Source: Desulfamplus sp. (lineage in GTDB: Bacteria; Desulfobacterota; Desulfobacteria; Desulfobacterales; Desulfobacteraceae). Taken from it: DNA of 10,374 bases. A program made the translations under genes and the position numbers. The notes under the pieces are model-generated. The model did not search any database. It saw nothing but the letters and a program-made list of their open reading frames with translations, and was not told the origin of the DNA. Shown here one piece after another: positions 5,370-10,374 of this stretch (positions are counted from its first letter, which is position 1; each line of letters begins with the position of its first letter). Where the stretch lies: assembly GCA_015231395.1 (NCBI GenBank), contig JADGBP010000016.1, positions 1 to 10,374 on the forward strand, in the 5' to 3' direction.

Positions 5370-6032
5370 TTATGCTGAATCTTTTGCTGAATCTTTTCCA
5401 ATTATCTCCTCTGTCTCTTCGCCCAGTCTGAAAATAAATCCCATTTTCTCCAGTAGTATTTGAAGATGTTTTGCTCCTTCATAATCCAACTGGCGTGGAA
5501 GCAGCCTGTCACAATACTCAACAACAGTTATCTTGATAGCATCTTGAATCAATGCAGCCGCAGCTTCAAGTCCCAAAACCCCTCCACCAATAATAACCAT
5601 GTTTTTAATGTTACTGTTGATTTCCACCAAGGCTTTGGCATCATCAAGGTTTCTAAGAGTCATAACATTGGTTTGGTCTTTCCCTTTGATTGGAGGAACA
5701 AATGAGTTGCTTCCAGTAGCTAAAAGAAGTTCATCAAACTCAAATATATCCCCATTGCTTGAAAAGACTTTTTTCCCCTGACAATCAAGTCTCTTGATTT
5801 CAGTACCAGTCATAAGCCGTATATTGTTTTTATCATGCCACTCCTGATTTTTGACAACAAGACCAGTTTCATCAATTTTACCGCACAGATAATCAGGAAG
5901 TCTTATGCGGCTGTATAATGGAAGAGATTCTTTTGTAAGAAGAGTGATTTGTCCATCAGGATCATGTTTTCGTATCTGTTCTGCGGCAGTTGTACCTGCA
6001 ATTCCGTTACCAATCAATAGATATTTTTTCAT
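5370..6032 (-). CDS. 5' open half of the interrupted flavoprotein
   Basis: This is the 220-residue product made if the TAA is a real stop. AAGGA (6041-6045), eight bases before ATG, is a good ribosome binding site. It contains the first FAD loop and the NAD loop but no second FAD motif or C-terminal domain. It would therefore bind FAD poorly and is unlikely to be active by itself. The final residues GKDSAKDSA are the repeat insertion. The gene starts 74 bp after the glycosyltransferase. Confidence 0.5.
   Translation of the reverse strand: MKKYLLIGNGIAGTTAAEQIRKHDPDGQITLLTKESLPLYSRIRLPDYLCGKIDETGLVVKNQEWHDKNNIRLMTGTEIKRLDCQGKKVFSSNGDIFEFDELLLATGSNSFVPPIKGKDQTNVMTLRNLDDAKALVEINSNIKNMVIIGGGVLGLEAAAALIQDAIKITVVEYCDRLLPRQLDYEGAKHLQILLEKMGFIFRLGEETEEIIGKDSAKDSA
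5373..5396. repeat. 12-bp perfect tandem repeat next to the premature stop
   Basis: TGCTGAATCTTT occurs twice in direct succession. On the coding (minus) strand it reads KDSA-KDSA, and the next codon is the premature TAA. Homologous flavoproteins normally have a short turn here. Confidence 0.8.
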
Positions 6033-6067
6033 TTTAATATTCCTTATGATTTCCTTATAACTTCAAA

Positions 6068-6089
6068 TTTCATGGTTATTTCATGGTTA
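6068..6089. repeat. 11-bp perfect tandem repeat between the glycosyltransferase and flavoprotein genes
   Basis: TTTCATGGTTA occurs twice back to back in the 74-bp gap. The gap holds nothing else I can name beyond the flavoprotein ribosome binding site. Confidence 0.7.
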
Positions 6090-6106
6090 TAAAACCTCAA
6101 AAAACT

Positions 6107-7330
6107 TTATAATTGAGTATAATATATATTTAAAATCTGATCCATCATTGAGTCAATAGTATATCGGTTGTTTACCATCTTAAATGCCAACTCTACCCGT
6201 TTATCTGTATCGGTTTTGTTAGTCAATATTTGAAGAATGCACTTTGCGATCTCTTCGCTTTTACCGGGCATGAAAAGTAATCCGGTTTCACCATGTTTTA
6301 TGATGTCACCTGTTCCGCCAATCCGTGAGCCTGCAACAGGACATCTTGCATACATTGCTTCAAGCAGAGACTGTGAGATCCCTTCAACCTCCGTGCTTGC
6401 AAGCAAGTTACAGTCAAAAGCTCTGTAGTATGACCATGTATTTTCCTGAAATCCTGTGAAGTGGATAAAATTCTTATACTTGGTTTGATCAACCATTTTT
6501 TTAAGTTGATCAATAAATACTTTATCACCATCTCCTACAATAACCAGATGATAATCTGAAATTTTTTCTATGTTTGATAAATCCTTATCCAGTAAATCTT
6601 TGCTCAATGAATCGTTGTTTAATAGATCTTTGATTGACAAATCTTTGTGTAATGAATCTTTGCTTGATAAATATTTAGCCGACGCATCCTTAATTGATAG
6701 AAATGCTTTTATGATACAAGGCACTCCTTTATCCTCCGATACCCTTCCCACAAATCCAATAAAACGGGAGTTTGAATTGATATTAAGTTCTGCGGTAAGG
6801 TTGACTCTTGCCAGATCTCTGTCAGGAAGATATTCAGGTGGAATAATGCCACTTGGTATTGTAAAGATTTTTTCAGGGATAACGTCAAGATTTGATATCA
6901 GATGTTTTGTTGTATAATCCGCAGTAGTAAAAACGTATCTGCAAAGCTGATTATAGAGAAGTTTGTTATAAAATGACGGGGATACATCTGCACTTATATG
7001 TCTGGATAGAATAGTACATGGAATATTTATGCTCCATGCTGCTGCCAGAGCAATTTTGGAATCTGTGTTACCATGAGTGTTAAGGACATCTGGTTGTAAT
7101 TTGCGATAAAGTTGTTTTAGTGCACGGTAATCTTTCAAAGTGCTTTTTAGTGTAAATTCTATAGGAAAGCACTTAAATCCTTTTTGGATGCATTTGGTCA
7201 TAAGGGGAGTGTTTTTCGGAGCCGCGATTATAATCTGGTGACCATGTTCTGACATCTTGCAGGATTCATTGTAGATTCTTTTTTCAAGTCCGCCAAATTC
7301 ACGGTGGCAGGTTGTGTGCATTATTATCAT
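6107..7330 (-). CDS. Family 4 glycosyltransferase with an inserted pentapeptide repeat
   Basis: GT-B fold glycosyltransferase that moves a sugar from an activated donor to an acceptor, probably in lipopolysaccharide, capsule or another surface glycan at the inner face of the membrane. The N-terminal acceptor domain has FGGLEKRI (12-19) and NTHGN. The donor domain has GFVGRVSEDKG (about 191-201), HLVIVGDGD (261-269), HFTGF and the family E-x7-E motif E316-E324 in EGISQSLLEAM. Between KAF and YHLVIVGDGD relatives have a short linker. Here about 40 residues (212-251) are eight five-residue units close to LSxKD. AAAGGA lies just upstream of the chosen ATG; an ATG three codons later is possible. 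It follows murJ by 37 bp, and that gap holds a 14-codon mini-frame, so the two genes are probably co-translated. Exact substrate unknown. Confidence 0.9.
   Translation of the reverse strand: MIIMHTTCHREFGGLEKRIYNESCKMSEHGHQIIIAAPKNTPLMTKCIQKGFKCFPIEFTLKSTLKDYRALKQLYRKLQPDVLNTHGNTDSKIALAAAWSINIPCTILSRHISADVSPSFYNKLLYNQLCRYVFTTADYTTKHLISNLDVIPEKIFTIPSGIIPPEYLPDRDLARVNLTAELNINSNSRFIGFVGRVSEDKGVPCIIKAFLSIKDASAKYLSSKDSLHKDLSIKDLLNNDSLSKDLLDKDLSNIEKISDYHLVIVGDGDKVFIDQLKKMVDQTKYKNFIHFTGFQENTWSYYRAFDCNLLASTEVEGISQSLLEAMYARCPVAGSRIGGTGDIIKHGETGLLFMPGKSEEIAKCILQILTNKTDTDKRVELAFKMVNNRYTIDSMMDQILNIYYTQL
6579..6698. repeat. Eight 15-bp minisatellite units within the glycosyltransferase gene
   Basis: The 120 bp divide into eight degenerate 15-base units such as AAATCTTTGCTCAAT and AAATCTTTGTGTAAT, starting at 6579, 6594, 6609, 6624, 6639, 6654, 6669 and 6684. 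The period is a multiple of three, so the coding frame is kept. The units give pentapeptides near LSIKD, LLDKD, SLSKD and LSSKD. Unit-to-unit divergence points to an expansion that is not recent. Confidence 0.85.
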
Positions 7331-7364
7331 TTTATCCTTTGAAATTCACGGTTGCAGGTAGTGT
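7295..7364. repeat. Duplicated 23-bp piece of the glycosyltransferase 5' end
   Basis: The bases at 7295-7317, inside the glycosyltransferase gene (coding HTTCHREF), reappear at 7342-7364 in the gap upstream with 21 of 23 matching, 47 bp apart. It is a local direct duplication. Confidence 0.8.
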
Positions 7365-7371
7365 TTATCAT
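7327..7371 (-). CDS. 14-codon mini-frame coupling murJ to the glycosyltransferase gene
   Basis: ATG at 7371 overlaps the murJ stop as ATGA. The frame reads MINTTCNREFQRIK, and its TGA overlaps the glycosyltransferase ATG, again as ATGA. The peptide copies the glycosyltransferase N-terminus (HTTCHREF) because the DNA is a duplication. It may be a by-product, or a bridge that carries ribosomes from murJ into the next gene. The AAAGGA before the glycosyltransferase start lies inside it. No sign of a function for the peptide itself. Confidence 0.35.
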   Translation of the reverse strand: MINTTCNREFQRIK

Positions 7372-9002
7372 GTTGTGCTTTTAAGTCTCAAGTTTAACTT
7401 TCCTATCAATTTTTCCATTAAGATGGAGATCTCTTTAATTTTAAATATCAAACCTGAGACAACAAGAAGCACCGCAAACACCAATCCCGTAACAGATGAT
7501 ATGGCTAACGCTCCAAAGATAGTTGAATTATTGAAGATTGATTGAAGCATAGACACGAGTTTCCACAGAACCAGCCATATACCAATGCTTAAAATGACCA
7601 TTTTTATAAAAAAGGTATAAACAGTTCCAGCGTTCCGGTTGTTTGATTTTTTATTCCACAAAACAAACAAAAAGCCGCTGTTCATAAAGGCAGATATCGA
7701 CAGTCCCAGCCCCACTCCTGGAGTACCAAGCCATTTCATGAAAACAAAAAAGAGCGGTAAAGAGGCAAACACTGCGATAGTGCCAAAAAGAGCGGGAAAC
7801 CATGTATTCTGCATTGCGTAATAACCTCTGACCACCACGGTCTGAGCTGCAAAGGCAAAAGTTCCAGCCATAATAAAGGGGAGAACCTGTGCAGTGAGAC
7901 GGGTGGCGGCAGGATCAAATCTGCCTCGCTGAAACAGAATAAAGACAATTTCGTATCGGAGCACCATGAAAAGAACCGAGATTGGTATTACAAGTAGCAG
8001 ATATTTAATTGTAGTGTTGAGAATATGATTGAGTTCATCAATTTTATTCATGGATGCAAGCCTTGCCATAAAGGGATATGATGCAACTCCCACCGCCTGC
8101 CCGAAAATCCCGACAAGAATAAACATGATTCTGAGGGCATAATTAAGAGCAGCTATGCTTCCATCAGAAAGAAATGAACCAAAATATTTCAGGAATATCT
8201 CTGTAGAGAATGTCATGCTCAAACCTGCCATCAGAGGTATGGTGAGAAGAACATACTTTAAAAACTCGGGATGAGTCAGGTTAAACAAAGGATAAATTTT
8301 CATTCCGACTTTTCTTGCTCCAATATACTGCAAGGCAAAGTTTCCAACAAATGCTCCGGCAACAACCCCCCATGCAAAACCTTCCATTCCAAACCTGTAA
8401 CCAGATAGAAACATGCCATATCGTGAGCTCAAAAACAAACCTCCCACAATAATACCCAAGTTATATAATAGAGGAGCCAAAGCAGGAATGAAAAATTTTT
8501 CCTTTGCAAACTGGACTGCCATGAACATTCCTCCTGCAAAGAAAAAAAACTGGGCTGGCATAATAATTCTGGTCATTCTTACAGCACTTTTGAACAATTC
8601 AGGATCTTTGAACCCAGGGGCAAAAAAACTTACAAGTTCAGGGGAATAATAAAACGCAACAGCGATAAACATGATTAAAATAATACTGAAAGTATTGAAA
8701 ATAATGGAAAAAACCCGCCAACCTTCTTCTTCATTGTCATTGGCAAGGTAATACGCAAATATAGGAATAAAGGTAACAGAAAGAAACCCGCTTGCTACCA
8801 CATGATTGAGGATTTCCGGAATTATAAACGCGATCTGGTAAGCATCAACTTCTCCTCCAGCTCCTCCGGCAAACGCAATGGTCATCTCTCTTACCAGACC
8901 AATAATACGGCTTGAAAAGACCGAGACCATCATTATAAATGATGCCACACCAACTTTTTTAAGTGTACTGCTATTTTTTGCCATGTCATTATTTTTTGTC
9001 AT
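7368..9002 (-). CDS. murJ: Lipid II flippase MurJ (MviN family)
   Basis: Inner-membrane flippase that moves the lipid-linked peptidoglycan precursor to the periplasmic face. The protein is hydrophobic throughout, with room for about 14 helices. It opens with the family block SRIIGLVREMTIAFAGGAGGEVDAYQIAFIIPEILNHVVASGFLS, split here by position: SRIIGLVREM, then VDAYQIAF, then ASGFLSVTFIPIF. The later parts also fit the MOP exporter pattern (ALNYALRIMFILVGIFGQAVGVASYP region). From ATG at 9002 it has 544 residues, normal for the family. The start is uncertain: no good ribosome binding site precedes 9002, ATG 8984 (MAKNSSTLKK) is also possible, and TTG at 9032 would add ten polar residues. It heads the minus-strand run that continues into the glycosyltransferase, so a role of the pair in cell envelope assembly is likely. 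A related export flippase for another glycan is the main alternative. Confidence 0.9.
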   Translation of the reverse strand: MTKNNDMAKNSSTLKKVGVASFIMMVSVFSSRIIGLVREMTIAFAGGAGGEVDAYQIAFIIPEILNHVVASGFLSVTFIPIFAYYLANDNEEEGWRVFSIIFNTFSIILIMFIAVAFYYSPELVSFFAPGFKDPELFKSAVRMTRIIMPAQFFFFAGGMFMAVQFAKEKFFIPALAPLLYNLGIIVGGLFLSSRYGMFLSGYRFGMEGFAWGVVAGAFVGNFALQYIGARKVGMKIYPLFNLTHPEFLKYVLLTIPLMAGLSMTFSTEIFLKYFGSFLSDGSIAALNYALRIMFILVGIFGQAVGVASYPFMARLASMNKIDELNHILNTTIKYLLLVIPISVLFMVLRYEIVFILFQRGRFDPAATRLTAQVLPFIMAGTFAFAAQTVVVRGYYAMQNTWFPALFGTIAVFASLPLFFVFMKWLGTPGVGLGLSISAFMNSGFLFVLWNKKSNNRNAGTVYTFFIKMVILSIGIWLVLWKLVSMLQSIFNNSTIFGALAISSVTGLVFAVLLVVSGLIFKIKEISILMEKLIGKLNLRLKSTT

Positions 9003-9010
9003 GTTGTTGA

Positions 9011-9081
9011 ATAACTCGCTCGTATGAAACAACTCGTATAGAACAAATTATATGTAAAATACAACTCGTGTATAAAACACG
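9011..9081. promoter_or_regulatory. Repeat-rich region upstream of murJ with a candidate -10 and a small dyad
   Basis: Three related stretches (ACTCGCTCGTATGAAAC, AACTCGTATAGAAC, AACTCGTGTATAAAAC) follow one another. On the minus strand TATAAT (9047-9052) is a good -10 but has no convincing -35. Used as a promoter it would start transcription near 9040, which favours the murJ start at 9002 or 8984 over TTG 9032. CGTGT-ATAAA-ACACG (9067-9081) is a perfect dyad. Between 9082 and 9292 I see only AT-rich sequence, a 7-bp tandem repeat TGTCTGG (9133-9146) and no supported gene. Confidence 0.35.
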
Positions 9082-9304
9082 GTTAAAACCTAATAATCAA
9101 GAACTTCTTTCACCCCAATATTTTATGCATAGTGTCTGGTGTCTGGTTGGATTCTTGCATATCAAATACTTAGTCCATAGTATAGGAATTATCATTTTTT
9201 TATTCGGGAATTTCAATCCTGTAATAATTGCAGCGAAGCTGCTTATGTTCGAGCCTGAATATTTAAAAAGACTTTAAATTATAATATCAATTATGGAGGG
9301 AAAT

Positions 9305-9652
9305 ATGAGACTTGAAGATATAAAAAACAACTTGGATATTGTAAATTCTGTTGACTGGGAGATGACCCCTGAAGAGGCTATTGCACTGCATCTTGAGTGG
9401 GGGCAACTAAGGGGGCAGGCTTACTACAGAGATCATAATAGCGAGACAGTGTATTTTTCAATTAACACATGGAAAAACCCACCTATCGTCTCATTAGTAA
9501 AACGCAAGGGCTTTGATTCAGAAGAGCTTGCAAATTTCAGACTGCCGGAAAAACTTGAAAAACGATTTATAGAATCCAATGGAAAGCATAAAGGGGTATT
9601 TGCTTTAGATGGAGAGATAAGAAATTGGCTTCAAAAAGAGCTGAACGCTTGA
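9305..9652 (+). CDS. Small conserved protein of the DVU0021 type, unknown function
   Basis: A 115-residue soluble protein with the N-terminus MRLEDIKNNLDIVNSVDWEMTPEEAIALHLEWG, here given in parts: LEDIKNN, SVDWEMTPEEA and LHLEWG. It resembles a family known to me as a conserved deltaproteobacterial hypothetical, DVU0021 in Desulfovibrio vulgaris; this is recognition from memory. It is mixed alpha and beta, charged, with no signal peptide or membrane helix and only tryptophan- and glutamate-rich conserved blocks. The start at 9305 is chosen because GGAGGG (9295-9300) sits five bases before it. An ATG at 9293 would put that ribosome binding site inside the gene. TATAAT at 9280-9285 is a possible -10, without a clear -35. 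It forms a single-gene unit ended by the terminator at 9754-9799. Confidence 0.8.
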   Translation: MRLEDIKNNLDIVNSVDWEMTPEEAIALHLEWGQLRGQAYYRDHNSETVYFSINTWKNPPIVSLVKRKGFDSEELANFRLPEKLEKRFIESNGKHKGVFALDGEIRNWLQKELNA

Positions 9653-9657
9653 TTTTG

Positions 9658-9689
9658 TTTTGATCAGTACCTTGATTTATTTTGATCAG
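9658..9689. repeat. Two direct copies of TTTTGATCAG, 22 bp apart
   Basis: TTTTGATCAG occurs at 9658-9667 and 9680-9689, right after the DVU0021-like gene. Each contains the palindrome TGATCA. The two-helical-turn spacing would suit a DNA-binding protein, but it may be only another local duplication. Confidence 0.4.
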
Positions 9690-9753
9690 GACAGTGTAAG
9701 TTCTTAAAATCGTTAGTACAAGATGTTTATTTTAAGGGTTTTTCCAATTTATT

Positions 9754-9799
9754 ATCAGGGGTTAAAGGTGTAATATCTTAAACCCCTGATTTTTTTTTT
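9754..9799 (+). terminator. Rho-independent terminator of the DVU0021-like gene
   Basis: ATCAGGGGTT (9754-9763) pairs perfectly with AACCCCTGAT (9781-9790) and is followed directly by nine T. There is no U-run on the opposite strand, so it should not stop the rubredoxin transcript that arrives from the right. Confidence 0.9.
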
Positions 9800-9826
9800 A
9801 ACACTACTTGGCGTATTCGTTAATAA

Positions 9827-9985
9827 TTACTCTTTGGAAAAATCATCTTTTGAAGCACCACATATGGGACATTTCCAATCATCAGGAATATCCTCAAAAG
9901 CTGTGCCGGCATTAATACCATTATCAGGATCACCTGCTGCGGGGTCATAGACATAACCACAAAGATCACATACATAACTATCCAT
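9827..9985 (-). CDS. Rubredoxin
   Basis: Small cytoplasmic one-electron carrier with a single Fe(Cys)4 site. The 52 residues start [15 protein letters not shown] and include [20 protein letters not shown], then [11 protein letters not shown]. The four ligands are C6, C9, C39 and C42, and the aromatic core residues Y4, Y11, Y13, F30 and W37 are in place. The start is set by AAGGAG (9996-10001), which is ten bases before ATG 9985 but only one base from the in-frame ATG at 9994. It follows the DUF2892 gene by 79 bp on the same strand. It is the natural electron donor for the flavodiiron protein, rubrerythrin and desulfoferrodoxin encoded in this window. Confidence 0.95.
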   Translation of the reverse strand: MDSYVCDLCGYVYDPAAGDPDNGINAGTAFEDIPDDWKCPICGASKDDFSKE

Positions 9986-10064
9986 AATTACCATTCTCCT
10001 TAAAGTTTTAGAATTAAAATACTATGCCCATCTGAACACTGACTAAAAAACAACTGATGAAAAC

Positions 10065-10265
10065 CTAAAATGCCTTACCTGACTCAACCCCCAGAGATTT
10101 CAGTACATAAGCCAAGGGACAAAAGCCTGTAAAGGCTGCCTGGGTCATATTGGCACCCACAAAACCAGTCAGCCACAGCCAATGGATGCTATGGGAAACC
10201 GCAAAAACTACACTCAAAAGAATTAAACTGCCGGCAACTGCAAAAACAATTCTGTCAATATTCAT
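10065..10265 (-). CDS. DUF2892 (YgaP-type) two-helix membrane protein
   Basis: A 66-residue inner-membrane protein of the DUF2892 family, whose function is not established; in some bacteria the domain is fused to rhodanese. The pattern [20 protein letters not shown], then [23 protein letters not shown] and KSLGV is typical, with helices at about 5-24 and 29-46 and the conserved GFCP cysteine (C49). The start at 10265 is chosen over an in-frame ATG at 10310 because AAAGGAG (10277-10283) lies just upstream and family members begin MN-D-R. It precedes rubredoxin on the same strand. The paired cysteine-containing products may share a redox setting, but that is inference. Upstream a TTGAT-T-ATCAA palindrome lies at 10335-10345; no clear promoter. 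Confidence 0.88.
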   Translation of the reverse strand: MNIDRIVFAVAGSLILLSVVFAVSHSIHWLWLTGFVGANMTQAAFTGFCPLAYVLKSLGVESGKAF

Positions 10266-10374
10266 GATTTTTATTACTCCTTTATCTTTGATTGCTGTCA
10301 ACATCAACAATCCAGATTGTTATCAGTACCTCAGTTGATTATCAATATTAAAAAATTTTAACTCGTTATCAACA

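Larger units (their letters stand above)
4764..6032 (-). pseudogene. NADH:rubredoxin oxidoreductase-like FAD flavoprotein gene, interrupted by one in-frame TAA
   Basis: The whole 423-codon stretch is in one frame and reads as a single pyridine-nucleotide flavoprotein apart from TAA at codon 221 (5370-5372). In order it shows the FAD loop GNGIAG (8-13), ATGS (106-109), the NAD loop GGGVLG (149-154) with E172 at the end of the second strand (favouring NADH), LFSAGVRPD (251-259), and the second FAD motif IYAAGD (about 314-319). Architecture and neighbours (rubrerythrin, desulfoferrodoxin, rubredoxin) suggest it passes electrons from NADH to rubredoxin. The stop lies inside an extra segment made of two 12-bp repeats. 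Changing TAA to AAA would continue the repeat, so a single A-to-T change explains it. A second insertion of roughly 30 residues lies at about 263-293, where PDLSL occurs twice. True pseudogene, sequence error and a split gene cannot be told apart here. Confidence 0.75.

Noticed and set aside
5370..5372. Recoding of the internal stop as selenocysteine or pyrrolysine
   Set aside because: The codon is TAA; selenocysteine uses TGA and pyrrolysine TAG. The flavoprotein family needs neither residue there.
6579..6698. CRISPR-like array
   Set aside because: The 15-bp units are contiguous with no spacers, are degenerate, and keep the reading frame of the glycosyltransferase.
9003..9032. TTG at 9032 as murJ start
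   Set aside because: No ribosome binding site, the added residues are not typical of the family, and the candidate -10 at 9047-9052 would place it almost at the transcript end.
9068..9277. 69-codon plus-strand frame upstream of the DVU0021-like gene
   Set aside because: It starts with GTG, has no ribosome binding site, and its product resembles no family I know; the region is low-complexity and contains tandem repeats.
9293..9304. ATG at 9293 as start of the DVU0021-like gene
   Set aside because: The GGAGGG that serves ATG 9305 would then be inside the coding region, and no other ribosome binding site is seen.
9986..9994. ATG at 9994 as rubredoxin start
   Set aside because: It is one base from the AAGGAG, too close for initiation, and adds MVI not found in typical rubredoxins.

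Overview
The window looks like chromosomal DNA of an AT-rich, anaerobic, Gram-negative bacterium, most probably a sulfate-reducing deltaproteobacterium of the Desulfobacterales type. This is inferred from gene content, since no ribosomal or taxonomic marker is present. The indicators are a flavodiiron oxygen reductase, desulfoferrodoxin, rubrerythrin, rubredoxin and an NADH:rubredoxin-oxidoreductase-like flavoprotein within about 8 kb, plus a small conserved protein of the type annotated DVU0021 family.

Layout. Plus strand, left: the 3' part of a KamA-type radical SAM aminomutase gene (cut by the left edge), a strong hairpin/terminator, an orphan and C-terminally short cbiM with an overlapping 21-codon frame, and the flavodiiron gene fprA/roo. 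Next comes a 562-bp gap that is not empty. It holds a 131-bp element with inverted repeat ends, a consensus sigma70-type promoter, a near-consensus PerR box, a 54-codon membrane-protein gene with a good ribosome binding site, and a terminator. Minus strand, middle (about 9002 down to 3624): murJ, a 14-codon coupled mini-frame, a family 4 glycosyltransferase, the rubredoxin-reductase-like flavoprotein, rubrerythrin and desulfoferrodoxin, all co-oriented. Right: a DVU0021-like gene on the plus strand with its terminator, facing a minus-strand pair of a DUF2892 membrane protein and rubredoxin.

How the genes fit together. NADH could pass electrons through the FAD flavoprotein to rubredoxin. Rubredoxin could then reduce the flavodiiron protein (O2 to water), rubrerythrin (H2O2 to water) and desulfoferrodoxin (superoxide to H2O2). 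This is the known oxygen and radical defence of strict anaerobes. The flavoprotein gene, however, carries an in-frame TAA at codon 221, so as written this path is cut at its first step.

The most unusual trait is a large number of short tandem duplications, both coding and non-coding. There are eight 15-bp units giving a pentapeptide repeat inside the glycosyltransferase, two 12-bp units next to the premature stop in the flavoprotein, and a copied 23-bp piece of the glycosyltransferase 5' end that forms a 14-codon frame between murJ and that gene. I do not see a clear new multi-gene system. The best candidates for something undescribed are the PerR-box-linked 54-residue membrane protein and the repeat insertions.
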